Shown here: piece after piece, positions 42,760-51,925 of the stretch
How positions within the stretch are numbered: position 1 is the stretch's first letter
Layout: the number at the start of each line of letters is the position of its first letter
The notes under the pieces: model-generated
Databases searched by the model: none
What the model saw: only the letters and a program-made list of their open reading frames with translations
Told to the model about the DNA's origin: nothing
Translations under genes and position numbers: made by a program
DNA from: Paraflavitalea soli
GTDB lineage: Bacteria; Bacteroidota; Bacteroidia; Chitinophagales; Chitinophagaceae
DNA: 64,000 nucleotides
Direction: 5' to 3'
Assembly: GCF_003555545.1 (NCBI RefSeq)
Contig: NZ_CP032157.1
Span: 810,546-874,545, forward strand

Positions 42760-44013
42760 ATGCCGTATTTATTTACTTCGGAGAGTGTGTCTGAAGGCCA
42801 TCCTGATAAGGTAGCCGACCAGATTTCTGATGCGCTTATTGATAACTTTCTCGCCTTTGACCCCCAGTCAAAAGTAGCCTGTGAAACACTGGTTACTACT
42901 GGTCAGGTGGTACTGGCAGGTGAAGTTAAATCTGCTGCCTACCTGGATGTACAGGAAATTGCCCGTAACGTGATCCGCAAAATTGGTTATACCAAGAGCG
43001 AATACATGTTTGAGGCGAGCTCTTGTGGTGTGTTATCCGCCATTCACGAACAATCTGCCGATATTAACCAGGGTGTTGACCGCAAGAAGAAAGAGGAGCA
43101 AGGCGCTGGTGACCAGGGTATGATGTTTGGTTATGCCACCAACGAAACAGATGATTATATGCCCCTGGCATTGGACCTGGCGCATAAGCTGTTGCTGGAA
43201 CTGGCTGTTTTGAGAAGGGAAGGCAAGCAGATCAAGTACCTGCGTCCTGATGCCAAAAGCCAGGTTACACTGGAATATGATGACAACAACAAGCCAGTGC
43301 GCATCGATGCGATCGTGATCTCTACACAGCACGATGATTTCGCTTCTGAGACCAAAATGCAGGAGCAGATCAAGAAGGATGTTATCAATATCCTGATCCC
43401 CCGCATCATTGCCAAGAACAAGAAAATTGCACACCTGTTCAATAACAAGATCAAGTATCACATCAACCCAACCGGTAAATTCGTGATCGGTGGACCACAC
43501 GGTGATACAGGTCTTACAGGCCGTAAGATCATTGTAGATACCTATGGTGGTAAAGGTGCCCACGGTGGTGGTGCGTTCAGCGGTAAAGATCCTTCCAAGG
43601 TTGACCGTTCAGCAGCGTATGCTACCCGTCACATTGCCAAGAACCTGGTAGCTGCCGGTATCTGTGATGAAGTACTGGTACAGGTTTCTTACGCTATCGG
43701 CGTAGCCCAGCCAATGGGTATTTATGTGAATACTTATGGCACTGCCAAAGTGAAATTGTCTGATGGACAGATCGCTAAAAAAGTATCTGAAGTGTTTGAC
43801 ATGCGTCCTTACTTCATCGAGCAGCGCTTGAAGTTGCGTAACCCGATCTACAGCGAAACGGCTGCATATGGTCACATGGGCCGCAAACCTGAAGTAGTGG
43901 AAAAATCATTCACTTCACCTGATGGTAAAACTGTTAAAAAGAAAGTGGAGTTGTTTACCTGGGAGAAGCTGGATTATGTAGGCAAGATCAAAAAGGCATT
44001 TAGCTCCAAATAG
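42760..44013 (+). CDS. metK: S-adenosylmethionine synthetase
   Basis: 417 residues, slightly longer than E. coli MetK (384), partly from an insert near residues 160-190. It joins methionine and ATP to give SAM. Motifs: [20 protein letters not shown] at the N-terminus, [20 protein letters not shown] near 118-137, [20 protein letters not shown] near 245-264 and [19 protein letters not shown] near 270-288. It is single, with its own promoter and strong terminator. Confidence 0.97.
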   Translation: MPYLFTSESVSEGHPDKVADQISDALIDNFLAFDPQSKVACETLVTTGQVVLAGEVKSAAYLDVQEIARNVIRKIGYTKSEYMFEASSCGVLSAIHEQSADINQGVDRKKKEEQGAGDQGMMFGYATNETDDYMPLALDLAHKLLLELAVLRREGKQIKYLRPDAKSQVTLEYDDNNKPVRIDAIVISTQHDDFASETKMQEQIKKDVINILIPRIIAKNKKIAHLFNNKIKYHINPTGKFVIGGPHGDTGLTGRKIIVDTYGGKGAHGGGAFSGKDPSKVDRSAAYATRHIAKNLVAAGICDEVLVQVSYAIGVAQPMGIYVNTYGTAKVKLSDGQIAKKVSEVFDMRPYFIEQRLKLRNPIYSETAAYGHMGRKPEVVEKSFTSPDGKTVKKKVELFTWEKLDYVGKIKKAFSSK

Positions 44014-44033
44014 TTGCTGAAAAAAACGGAAAG

Positions 44034-44059
44034 AGCCCCGCCACTGCGGGGCTTTTTTT
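44034..44059 (+). terminator. Terminator after metK
   Basis: A perfect 8-bp stem AGCCCCGC/GCGGGGCT with a CACT loop is followed by TTTTTTT. Confidence 0.93.
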
Positions 44060-44075
44060 ATTCTATTTTTGCCGT

Positions 44076-44635
44076 ATGAATGAGCTCCACAATCCCTGGC
44101 AGATCAAAGGCCAAAAGCAGGTGTATGATAACCCCTGGATCGGTGTTACTGAGTTTGATGTCATTAACCCCTCGGGGGAAAGGGGATCTATGGCAAGGTG
44201 CATTTTAAGGGATGGGCCATTGGTGTGCTGGCCCTGGATGAGCAATTCAATACCTGGCTGGTAGGGCAGTACCGTTTCCCTCTCAACCAGTATAGCTGGG
44301 AAATACCGGAGGGCGGCGGACCACTCGATATAGACCCGTTATTATCGGCCCAGCGGGAGTTGTTGGAAGAGACAGGCCTGGTGGCCCAGGATTGGACGAG
44401 GATCATGGAAATGCATCTTTCCAACTCGGTATCTGATGAACATGCGATCATCTATCTTGCACGTGATCTAAGGCAGGAAACGGCCTGTCCGGAAGAGACA
44501 GAACAATTGCAGGTGCGTAAGCTGCCTTTTGAAGAAGCTTACCAGTTGGTAGAACAGGGAAAGATCACCGATTCTGTGTCGGTAGCCGCTATTTTAAAAG
44601 TAAAACTGATGTTAGCCGATGGACGCATATCATAA
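44076..44635 (+). pseudogene. NUDIX hydrolase interrupted by a one-base frameshift
   Basis: The frame opened by ATG at 44076 reads MNELHNPWQIKGQKQVYDNP then WIGVTEFDVINPSGE and drifts into nonsense after 44180. The +2 frame then continues as GIYGKVHFKGWAIGVLALDE, YLVGQYRFPL-like and SWEIPEGGG, and runs to 44635. A missing base in the GGGGGAAAGGGG run (44174-44185) explains the break. The joined protein (~187 residues) would be an ADP-ribose-pyrophosphatase-like NUDIX enzyme; the box reads GGPLDIDPLLSAQRELLEET, with Asp at the first conserved Glu. It may be a sequencing or assembly error at the homopolymers, or a true mutation. The downstream frame overlaps rlmB by 17 bp. Confidence 0.8.
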
Positions 44636-45380
44636 GAAACCAGGCATCAAGAAATCCTCTTTAATTATTGGGAGGCAGCCCATCATTGAAGCTATTCAAT
44701 CGGGCCGCCCTATCGACAAGATACTCTTCCAGCAAAGTGTGTCGGGTGATTCGATTGGCACCATCCGGCAGCTTGCCCGGGAGAACAATATTCCCATTCA
44801 GCAGGTGCCGGCGGAGAAACTCCACGCACTGAGCAAGTCCAACCACCAGGGCTGTATTGCCATTGCGGGATTGATACAATACCTGGAGCTGCAGCAGGTG
44901 ATAGACCATGTGGTAGGGGCTGGTGAAACGCCTCTTTTTGTGATATTGGATGGGGTGACTGATGTGCGTAATATCGGCGCCATCGCCCGTACGGCTGTTT
45001 GCTGCGGGGCACAGGCCATCATCATTCCGGATAAAGGGGTAGGGGCTTTGAATGAAGACGCTATAAAGGCTTCGGCCGGGGCGCTGGAAAAGATCCAGGT
45101 GTGCCGGGTCAACAGCCTGATGAAGGCGGTGGATACACTGCACCTCAATGGGATCAAAGTGTTTGCCTCAGAAATGAAAGCTGAAAAGAAGGTGTATGAG
45201 CTTACTTATACGGAGCCTTGCTGTATCATCATGGGCAGCGAAGACAAGGGCGTTTTCTCAGGCTTGCTGAAGATATGTGATGAGGTATTCAACATACCCA
45301 TGGCAGGCGAGTTTGAATCGCTAAACGTATCGGTGGCTACGGGTATTATTTTGTATGAAGCGATGAAACAAAGATTGTAG
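44619..45380 (+). CDS. rlmB: 23S rRNA guanosine-2'-O-methyltransferase (RlmB/TrmH family)
   Basis: 253 residues. The SPOUT knot motifs are visible: VILDGVTDVRNIGAIARTAVC (motif 1), GAQAIIIPDKGVGALNEDAI, IIMGSEDKGVFSGLLKICDE (motif 2) and PMAGEFESLNVSVATGIILYE (motif 3), preceded by a ribosome-protein-like RNA-binding domain (IIGRQPIIEAIQSGRPIDKI). The product is likely the Gm2251 methyltransferase of 23S rRNA, though close paralogues modify other positions. It overlaps the end of the NUDIX gene, so the pair is normally co-transcribed. Confidence 0.88.
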   Translation: MDAYHKKPGIKKSSLIIGRQPIIEAIQSGRPIDKILFQQSVSGDSIGTIRQLARENNIPIQQVPAEKLHALSKSNHQGCIAIAGLIQYLELQQVIDHVVGAGETPLFVILDGVTDVRNIGAIARTAVCCGAQAIIIPDKGVGALNEDAIKASAGALEKIQVCRVNSLMKAVDTLHLNGIKVFASEMKAEKKVYELTYTEPCCIIMGSEDKGVFSGLLKICDEVFNIPMAGEFESLNVSVATGIILYEAMKQRL

Positions 45381-45384
45381 CTAT

Positions 45385-45438
45385 AAGGTGGGCCGCCCTG
45401 CTGCGCAGCTAAGGCAGCCCTGCAGGGCGACTCACCTT
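45385..45438. terminator. Bidirectional hairpin between rlmB and the M20 gene
   Basis: AAGGTG (45385-45390) pairs with CACCTT (45433-45438) and CGCCCTGC (45394-45401) with GCAGGGCG (45422-45429). It sits between convergent genes. Confidence 0.7.
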
Positions 45439-45445
45439 TAGATAA

Positions 45446-47065
45446 TTAAAAAGCTTTCTTCTCCAGTTGCGGGTATTGAATACCCAGTTGCTCCAGGTAG
45501 GTCTTGTATTTTGAAGGATCGTAATAATATTTCTTCAGCAAGGGCCTGAATTCTTCCATCGTCTTTTTATTCAGGTGCGTAGCGGGCGGCGTGGTGGCAT
45601 CTAAAAAAGGAATATACTTCACCTCTTTGGTCTGTACATTTTTATAGTAATCCCAGGCATCGGTGATTGCCCTGGCATTGGTAAGCATATCCAATAAGGA
45701 AGCGGCGACCACCTTACTGCCTGCTACTACTCCTTTGTGTGCAATGGGAGTGGCCATTGAAATAGCGTCTACCCAGCTATGGCCGGGTGTGCCGGGAATA
45801 TTAGAGGGATAGCGAACCACCACGGTAGGCACATTCCAGGCAATATCGGCTATATCATCACTGCCGCCGCCTGATGAAAACTGAACAGGCCCGTTTAAAG
45901 AATCCAGTTTAAGGGCCAGGCCATCGATGGGTTCACCACGCGGTGTTTTCTTAGGAGCGTTGGACATTTTCTGCACGGCCCGGGCCAGGCGCTGATCGGC
46001 ACTATCCCAGGTGGGCAGGCCTACGGTCTGGATATTCTTGTAGACCAACTCTGCTATGGGCTTATTAAAGTGCCCTGGCCAGGCGGTACCTAATAGTTTA
46101 TGGGTAACGGTGGTTCCTGTCATGGCTGCCACTGATTTGGCATACAATACGGCATCATCATACATGCCTTTGATGTCTTCATAGGTCCTTTCGCGCAGGT
46201 AGTACCATACAGAGGCTTTGGAGGGAACTACATTGGGCTGATCGCCGCCATCGGTTATTACATAATGGGAACGTTGTGTAGGTTTCAGGTGTTCTCTCTT
46301 GAAGTTCCAGGCAATGTCCATCAGTTCTACTGCATCCAGTGCGCTCTTTCCCCGCCAGGGCTGACCGGCCGCGTGGGCGGCACTGCCTTCAAATTTAAAC
46401 TCTACGGATACCAGGCCATTATTGCCGGCATCGCCCCAGGATACGCCCATATTGTTGCCTACATGGGTAAAGATGCAGGCGTCTACATTTTTGAAATAAC
46501 CATCCCGGATATACCATGCTTTGGAGCCTACCACTTCTTCGGCTACGCCGGGCCAGATGATGAGGGTGCCTGGTATCTTTTCGCGCTCCATTATTTTCTT
46601 TACTTCAATAGCTGATAAGATCACCAGGGGCAATCCTGAATTATGGCCTTCACCATGACCGGGCGCATCGACCACAATGGGTTCTTTATAGGCTACGCCG
46701 GGCTTTTGAGATGCTTTGGGGATACAATCAATATCACTGCCCAGGGCGATCACGGGCTTGCCATTGCCCCATTTGGCCATCCAGGCGGTAGGGATGCCGG
46801 CAATGCCTTTTTCGATGGTGAAACCATTTTTTTGCAGGATGTTGGTGAGGTAGGCAGCGGATTCGGTTTCCTGGAAGCCCAGTTCTGAAAAGCTGAAAAC
46901 CATATCCACCATTTCCTGGGCTGTCTTTTGCTTTCCATCTAAAGACTTTATGACTTCGGTCTTTAGTTTAGCAACTTTTAAGCTATCGTTTTTTTGAGCT
47001 TGTGCGGTTAGGGTTAAGAGTAATGCAAAGAATAAAGAGAAGGATGCCATTCTTGAATAAAACAT
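45446..47065 (-). CDS. Secreted M20 family amidohydrolase
   Basis: 539 residues from the Met at 47065 (MFYSRMASFSLFFALLLTLTAQAQ), which gives a clear signal peptide; the frame's earlier start at 47119 would precede it by 18 unlikely residues. The peptidase M20 domain is present: ALGSDIDCIPKASQ, HGEGHNSGLPLVILSA with a metal histidine, and WPGVAEEVVGSKAW with the catalytic Glu pair. A dimerisation-type domain follows at ~230-350. It resembles the p-aminobenzoyl-glutamate hydrolase/peptide amidohydrolase branch. Export points to peptide or aminoacyl hydrolysis outside the cytoplasm; the substrate is unknown. Confidence 0.85.
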   Translation of the reverse strand: MFYSRMASFSLFFALLLTLTAQAQKNDSLKVAKLKTEVIKSLDGKQKTAQEMVDMVFSFSELGFQETESAAYLTNILQKNGFTIEKGIAGIPTAWMAKWGNGKPVIALGSDIDCIPKASQKPGVAYKEPIVVDAPGHGEGHNSGLPLVILSAIEVKKIMEREKIPGTLIIWPGVAEEVVGSKAWYIRDGYFKNVDACIFTHVGNNMGVSWGDAGNNGLVSVEFKFEGSAAHAAGQPWRGKSALDAVELMDIAWNFKREHLKPTQRSHYVITDGGDQPNVVPSKASVWYYLRERTYEDIKGMYDDAVLYAKSVAAMTGTTVTHKLLGTAWPGHFNKPIAELVYKNIQTVGLPTWDSADQRLARAVQKMSNAPKKTPRGEPIDGLALKLDSLNGPVQFSSGGGSDDIADIAWNVPTVVVRYPSNIPGTPGHSWVDAISMATPIAHKGVVAGSKVVAASLLDMLTNARAITDAWDYYKNVQTKEVKYIPFLDATTPPATHLNKKTMEEFRPLLKKYYYDPSKYKTYLEQLGIQYPQLEKKAF

Positions 47066-47235
47066 AGTGCAGATTTTTGGTTGTTGAGTGCGGGATTGGT
47101 AGCTGTGTGGCAAGAGCACAGAAAAATCCTACAGTTAATGTTGCACCGAAATTAAGGAAAAAGCAGTGCAATGCCTATTGGTTTCCGGCCGGAGTCGCCA
47201 CCTTACAGGAAGGGATTCTATTCCCCCAGGAATGC

Positions 47236-47243
47236 TACCTTTG
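47236..47243 (+). promoter_or_regulatory. -7 box of HMG-CoA lyase promoter
   Basis: TACCTTTG matches TAnnTTTG, 17 bp before the ATG at 47261. It lies inside the longer reading frame that starts at 47171, so 47261 is the true start. Confidence 0.55.
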
Positions 47244-47260
47244 CTCCCCAATACAGCACT

Positions 47261-48124
47261 ATGGACCAGGCAGTAAAACTCATCGAATGTCCCCGGGACG
47301 CTATGCAGGGCTGGAAGGAAATCATACCTACGGCCAGGAAGGTCGAATACCTCAATGCCTTGCTGAAAGTGGGCTTTGATACGCTCGACTGTGGCAGTTT
47401 TGTATCGCCGAAGGCTATTCCGCAAATGGCCGATACAAAAGCGGTGATCCCCCTGCTTGACCTTTCCGGTTCCCGCACCAAACTGCTCACGATTATTGCC
47501 AATGAGCGGGGCGCGGCAGATGCCCTGGCCTTTGACCAGATCACTTACCTTGGTTTCCCATTTTCGGTATCAGAAACTTTTCAACAGCGCAATACGAACA
47601 GCAGCATAGCGGAGTCGTTGGGCAGGGTAGGGGAGATACAAAACCTGTGCATCAAATCGGGTAAGCAACTGGTGGTCTATATCTCCATGGGTTTTGGTAA
47701 TCCATATGGTGATCCGTATGATCCGGAGATCGTATTTGAGTGGGTAGACAAACTGGTGGCCATGGATATTGGTATCATTTCCCTGGCGGATACGGTTGGA
47801 CTGGCTACGCCGGAGCAAGTGGCTTCTATGACAAAATACCTGGTGGATAAATTGCCGGCTACAGAGATCGGTGTGCACTTGCATTCAACGCCTTTCAACC
47901 AGCAGGCCAAACTGGAAGCGGCTGTGCAGGCTGGCTGTCGTCGGTTTGATGGCGCCTTAAAAGGAATAGGCGGCTGTCCCATGGCCAATGACGAGTTGGT
48001 AGGCAATATGAACACGGAATGGATGATCCCTTACTTTGAGCAACTGGGCCGGCTGCCGGCATTGAATAAGGCAGCGCTGCACCATTGCAGTATGCTGGCC
48101 GATGAAATATTTACCGGGCATTAG
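47261..48124 (+). CDS. Hydroxymethylglutaryl-CoA lyase-like protein
   Basis: 287 residues from the Met at 47261 (MDQAVKLIECPRDAMQGWKE). A TIM barrel of the HMGL family: LLKVGFDTLDCGSFVSPKAI near residue 30-50, the EIVFEWVDKLVAMDIGIISL-ADTVG segment, GVHLHSTPFNQQ with the metal-binding HxH, and GIGGCPMANDELVGNMNTEW with the catalytic cysteine. It would cleave HMG-CoA to acetyl-CoA and acetoacetate in leucine breakdown; a related aldolase role is possible. It is followed 40 bp later by the GSCFA gene, possibly one operon. Confidence 0.9.
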   Translation: MDQAVKLIECPRDAMQGWKEIIPTARKVEYLNALLKVGFDTLDCGSFVSPKAIPQMADTKAVIPLLDLSGSRTKLLTIIANERGAADALAFDQITYLGFPFSVSETFQQRNTNSSIAESLGRVGEIQNLCIKSGKQLVVYISMGFGNPYGDPYDPEIVFEWVDKLVAMDIGIISLADTVGLATPEQVASMTKYLVDKLPATEIGVHLHSTPFNQQAKLEAAVQAGCRRFDGALKGIGGCPMANDELVGNMNTEWMIPYFEQLGRLPALNKAALHHCSMLADEIFTGH

Positions 48125-48164
48125 AATAGTCTCGTACGCCCTTCACTATTCACTATATACTACT

Positions 48165-49139
48165 ATGGATTTCATGTTAGACATCAATATTCCCACTCCT
48201 AAAGAGACGATCAATTACCGGGAGCCGATCCTGCTTACGGGGTCCTGCTTTACGGAACATATCGGCAACAGCCTGCAGGAGTTGAAATTCGATGTATTGC
48301 AAAATCCTCATGGGATACTTTTTGACCCAGCCAGTGTAGCGTCGAGCCTGGTATCGTATGTGCAGAACAAACAGTACACAGCAGATGATCTTTTTTACCT
48401 CAACGAGGTATGGCAAAGCTGGCAGCACCATGGCCGCTTCTCGCATGTCGACCAGCAAACAAGTTTACAGCTTATCAATGCTTCGCAACAAAGGGCGCAT
48501 GAGTTCCTGAAAACGGCCAAATGGCTGGTGATCACACTGGGCAGTTCCTTTTCTTACCGGCTGGTGGAAAATAGCCTGCCGGTGGCCAATTGCCACCGCG
48601 CACCGGGCCAATGGTTTCGCAAACACCTGATGAGCATTGAGGAGATCAATACGGTATTGGACAATAGCCTGTACCAGGTATTGAAATTCAATCCTTCTCT
48701 GCGGGTTATTTTTACGGTAAGTCCGGTGCGGCATATCCGGGATGGGGTGATCGATAACAACCGCAGCAAGGCCCGGCTGATCGAAGTGGTGCATCACCTG
48801 GTCAACAAATTCGACAGGCTCTACTATTTCCCGGCTTATGAACTGGTGATCGATGTGTTGCGTGATTACCGGTTTTATGATATTGACATGGTGCATCCCA
48901 ACTATCCGGCAACGAGTTTTGTGTTGGAGCATTTCATGAAGCATTTTACGGATGCAGAATCCCAGCAGGTAGCTGCTGAAGTGCAGAAGATCGTTATTGC
49001 CCGTAAGCACAAAGCATTCCATCCGGCCACGGAGGCGCACAGGAAATTCTTACAGTCTCACCATGATAAAGCAAAAGAATTGCAGGCTAAGTATTCCTTT
49101 TTAAAGTTGCAGGAAGAGATTGATTACTTTGGACGGTAA
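48165..49139 (+). CDS. GSCFA domain protein
   Basis: 324 residues from the Met at 48165 (MDFMLDINIPTPKETINYRE); the frame is open from 48102 but that start lies inside the upstream gene's end. Named for the GSCFA segment, here LLTGSCFTEHIGN. The likely SGNH-type hydrolase fold includes LVITLGSSFSYRL, VIFTVSPVRHIRDG with a candidate catalytic histidine and DIDMVHPNYPAT. The function is not established. The C-terminal ~50 residues are basic and helical. It follows the HMG-CoA lyase gene by 40 bp. Confidence 0.87.
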   Translation: MDFMLDINIPTPKETINYREPILLTGSCFTEHIGNSLQELKFDVLQNPHGILFDPASVASSLVSYVQNKQYTADDLFYLNEVWQSWQHHGRFSHVDQQTSLQLINASQQRAHEFLKTAKWLVITLGSSFSYRLVENSLPVANCHRAPGQWFRKHLMSIEEINTVLDNSLYQVLKFNPSLRVIFTVSPVRHIRDGVIDNNRSKARLIEVVHHLVNKFDRLYYFPAYELVIDVLRDYRFYDIDMVHPNYPATSFVLEHFMKHFTDAESQQVAAEVQKIVIARKHKAFHPATEAHRKFLQSHHDKAKELQAKYSFLKLQEEIDYFGR

Positions 49140-49173
49140 GAAAGCTGCGAGCTTCGAGCGACGAGCTGCGAGC
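49139..49173. repeat. Intergenic repeat, family C copy 2
   Basis: GAAAGCTGCGAGCTTCGAGC followed by GACGAGCTGCGAGC repeats the words seen at 25770-25848, right behind the GSCFA stop codon. Confidence 0.6.
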
Positions 49174-49204
49174 AAAATACAAAATACAGCTGACTGCTTG
49201 CCAC

Positions 49205-50257
49205 TCACAATTCAGCAACAAACTCTTCCAGTTTCTCCAATAGGATCAATTGATTCAATGCCCTGTTGAGGTTTTGCTCCGGGTAATCTATTTTATAATA
49301 CACATCGTTGTTGAGGAAGTCGGTTACAAAGCGAAGGGATTGCATATATACCATCATGAGGCCCGCCTGGTGAATATGTTTCTTTTCGGCCGGGGTAAAA
49401 TTATCACCGATGCCTTCCAGGTAGCCGGCAATGATGGCCTTGTAAAAATCAGCATTGATGGCAATGTCTTCCCATTGGGTGCTGTTCTCATCCTGCGTGG
49501 CGCTCATGCTGCGGATCATATCACCTACATCGGAGAAGAAGAGTCCCGGCATTATGGTATCAAGGTCTACGGGGCACAAGGCCTGGTGGGTGGTGGTGTC
49601 GAGCAGGATATTGCTCAGCTTGCAATCGTGGTGCATTACGCGGGTATGGTAATCTGCCGGATGCTGTTGTATGAATTCATAAAAGTCTACCAGTTTCCGG
49701 CGCTGCCGTAACTCGGCGATCACATGGGTGGACTTCAACAGTCGACTGATGGCAGCTTCACTCACGGCCTGTTCAAACTGGGCATAGCGCAGCGCCAGGT
49801 CGTGGAAATGTGGTATAATGACTTTGAGTTTAGTAGTATCGATGCTGTTGAGTGACCGGGTAAAATGCCCAAAGCATTGGGCTGTTTTATATACTTCAGC
49901 GGCTGTATTGGGAATGGTTTGCGTGTACGAGTCTGCTATAAAACCGGTGGCCCGCCAAAAAAGCTGCTGTTCATCTACCCAATACCATTTCCCGTCATGA
50001 GTAGGTATTAAAGGAGCTATGTGCAAGCCATTGCCTGTGCCAATAACATCGTACACCAACCGGTAATTGTAAATAATGTTCTCGGGGTGTTTGAACATAT
50101 GCCGGTTAATGTTCTGCAATACGATCGGACTGCTATTGCCTTCCCCGGTAAAAGCAACCTTGTATGTATGGTGTATGAGCCCGTTGCCCAGGCTGGAAAC
50201 GAGTGGTTTCCCATGCCCGAATTGCAGGGCTGCAGCTTCTATAATATCTACGTTCAT
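49205..50257 (-). CDS. Aminoglycoside-phosphotransferase-fold kinase, likely N-acetylhexosamine 1-kinase
   Basis: 350 residues from the Met at 50257 (MNVDIIEAAALQFGHGKPLV). Kinase motifs: HDCKLSNILLD (catalytic loop, HxDxxxxN), CPVDLDTIMPGL (metal-binding DLD) and DVGDMIRS, the pattern found in NahK-type N-acetylhexosamine 1-kinases and related sugar kinases. The ATP-binding N-lobe is visible at residues ~20-90. It lies 97 bp downstream of a likely GH109 alpha-N-acetylgalactosaminidase gene on the same strand, so it may phosphorylate released GalNAc. Choline kinase-like or homoserine kinase-like activity cannot be excluded. Confidence 0.75.
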   Translation of the reverse strand: MNVDIIEAAALQFGHGKPLVSSLGNGLIHHTYKVAFTGEGNSSPIVLQNINRHMFKHPENIIYNYRLVYDVIGTGNGLHIAPLIPTHDGKWYWVDEQQLFWRATGFIADSYTQTIPNTAAEVYKTAQCFGHFTRSLNSIDTTKLKVIIPHFHDLALRYAQFEQAVSEAAISRLLKSTHVIAELRQRRKLVDFYEFIQQHPADYHTRVMHHDCKLSNILLDTTTHQALCPVDLDTIMPGLFFSDVGDMIRSMSATQDENSTQWEDIAINADFYKAIIAGYLEGIGDNFTPAEKKHIHQAGLMMVYMQSLRFVTDFLNNDVYYKIDYPEQNLNRALNQLILLEKLEEFVAEL

Positions 50258-50270
50258 ACTTGTGATCTTC

Positions 50271-50355
50271 AAACCTGACAGGTTTTGGCAGGTCCTTGCA
50301 TTTACTTTTACAGGCTGTATACATCCCGCAGAGCGGGACAAGCTCTGTCAGGTTT
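50271..50355. repeat. Inverted repeat between GH109 and kinase genes
   Basis: AAACCTGACAG (50271-50281) is complementary to CTGTCAGGTTT (50345-50355), with an inner CCCGC/GCGGG pairing (50324-50336). It overlaps the end of the GH109 gene and could shape the mRNA between the two genes. Confidence 0.65.
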
Positions 50356-51704
50356 TAATATTGATCGTTCAAGGCAAAATCATTCTTCCGGTACATCCAT
50401 TGTCCGCCGGTAAAATCCGGGAATTCCACCGTTTCATTACCCAGTTCGATGCTCATTTCACTGAGGGGTGTAATGGCGCTCCAGGCGGCTGCGTCATATA
50501 CATCCATCGGCGTAGGTGTTTTGCGTTTGATGGATTCAATGAAAGCATGGAGTACGAAGAAATCCATGCCGCCATGGCCGGCGCCTTCTGTTTCCTTGCT
50601 CCAGCGTTTCCACAAGGGGTGATCGTATTTGTCCAGGTAGCTTTTGGCTTCTTCCCATTGGTGTGCCTTGGGGCTTACGCCTTCAATGTATATCGACTTG
50701 TTCACATCCATCCATAGCCCTTGGGTGCCCTGCACCCGGAAACCCAATGAATAGGGGCGGGGAAGGTTGGTATCGTGCTGCAGCATGATGGTTTCTCCAT
50801 TTACACAGCGGATCATGGTGGTCACCACATCGCCCAGTTTGAATTCCACTTTGGCGTTGGGGTGCTGTTCGCCTCCTTTCTTTACAATATAATCATGCAA
50901 GCCTCTTGATTTGGTAGAGAAGCTGGACAAAGATACAAAGCGGTTGCCGCGGTTGATATCGATCATAGTGGCTACGGGGCCAATGCCGTGGGTAGGGTAG
51001 AGGTCACCGTTGCGGTGTACGGAATGGTTGGTACGCCACCTGGCTTCAGAGAAGGCCTTTTCGCCAAATTCCACGCCACCGCCATAGGGCTCTTTGCCAT
51101 CGTTGAACTTCACTTCCCGCAGGTCGTGCTGGTAGCCGCCCTGCAAGTGAACGATCTCTCCGAAAAGGCCCTGCCTTACCATATTGAGTACGGCCATCAC
51201 ATCGCGGCGATAGCAAACATTCTCCAGCATCATTACCTGCGCCTGATGCTTCTCTGCTGATTTGACAACATCCCAGTGGTCTTGCAGGGTAATGCCCAGG
51301 CATACTTCTGTACCTACATATTTGATGCCTGCTTCCAGTGAGCCCAGGATCATGGGGGCATGCCATTCCCAGGGCGTGGCGATCAATACGCCATCGAGGT
51401 CTTTCAGTTCTACCAGCTTTTTCCAGGCATGGGGATCGCCTTTAAATATTTTAGGGGCGGCTTTGCCCGATTTCTTAATGAGGTCATTGGCCATTTGCAG
51501 CATTCTTTCGTCGATATCGCAGATGGCTGTTACTTCCACATCACTGCGGCGGAGTGCATTGTCGAGGTGGTTCTGTCCACGCAGGCCTACACCAATGATA
51601 CCAATGCGTATCTTTTGTTGCTGTGCAAAAAGCTGGCTGGCAGGAAGGATAGCAAAACCGGCTGTGGTGATGCCGGCATTTCTGACAAAGGTTCTGCGAT
51701 TCAT
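50355..51704 (-). CDS. GH109-type Gfo/Idh/MocA glycosidase (alpha-N-acetylgalactosaminidase-like), Tat-exported
   Basis: 449 residues. The N-terminus MNRRTFVRNAGITTAGFAIL is a twin-arginine signal. The Rossmann domain follows (KIRIGIIGVGLRGQNHLDNA, NAD-binding GxGxRG), then the catalytic half with the segments YRRDVMAVLNMVRQGLFGEI, WRTNHSVHRNGDLYPTHGIG, PVATMIDINRGNRF and GHGGMDFFVLHAFIE, which match the GH109 family of NAD-dependent retaining glycosidases. These remove terminal GalNAc. A kinase gene follows 97 bp downstream. Other Gfo/Idh/MocA oxidoreductases would be the fallback, but the DLYPTHGIGPV block favours GH109. Confidence 0.82.
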   Translation of the reverse strand: MNRRTFVRNAGITTAGFAILPASQLFAQQQKIRIGIIGVGLRGQNHLDNALRRSDVEVTAICDIDERMLQMANDLIKKSGKAAPKIFKGDPHAWKKLVELKDLDGVLIATPWEWHAPMILGSLEAGIKYVGTEVCLGITLQDHWDVVKSAEKHQAQVMMLENVCYRRDVMAVLNMVRQGLFGEIVHLQGGYQHDLREVKFNDGKEPYGGGVEFGEKAFSEARWRTNHSVHRNGDLYPTHGIGPVATMIDINRGNRFVSLSSFSTKSRGLHDYIVKKGGEQHPNAKVEFKLGDVVTTMIRCVNGETIMLQHDTNLPRPYSLGFRVQGTQGLWMDVNKSIYIEGVSPKAHQWEEAKSYLDKYDHPLWKRWSKETEGAGHGGMDFFVLHAFIESIKRKTPTPMDVYDAAAWSAITPLSEMSIELGNETVEFPDFTGGQWMYRKNDFALNDQY

Positions 51705-51925
51705 ACGGGAAGTTTTTGTTGTGCAATAGTCCAGGGCCTCCTTTCCCGGAAAAACCGTTGGATGGAGGCAGGCGGCAAAGTAGAGAAAATTGCTGAAAAG
51801 CAGGCGGGTAGGGCGAAATCTTGCGCAAACGTATGCGAAGCAATCCCGGGTCTCGAGTTGCGGGTTTCGGATTGCTCCGCGCTTTGTGCCGGCCGTCTGT
51901 TGGCAGGCTGTATAAGAGGGTAGTA

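Noticed and set aside
42661-42760. SAM riboswitch upstream of metK
   Set aside because: The leader predicted from the -7 box is only about 50 nt and shows no SAM-type stem arrangement.
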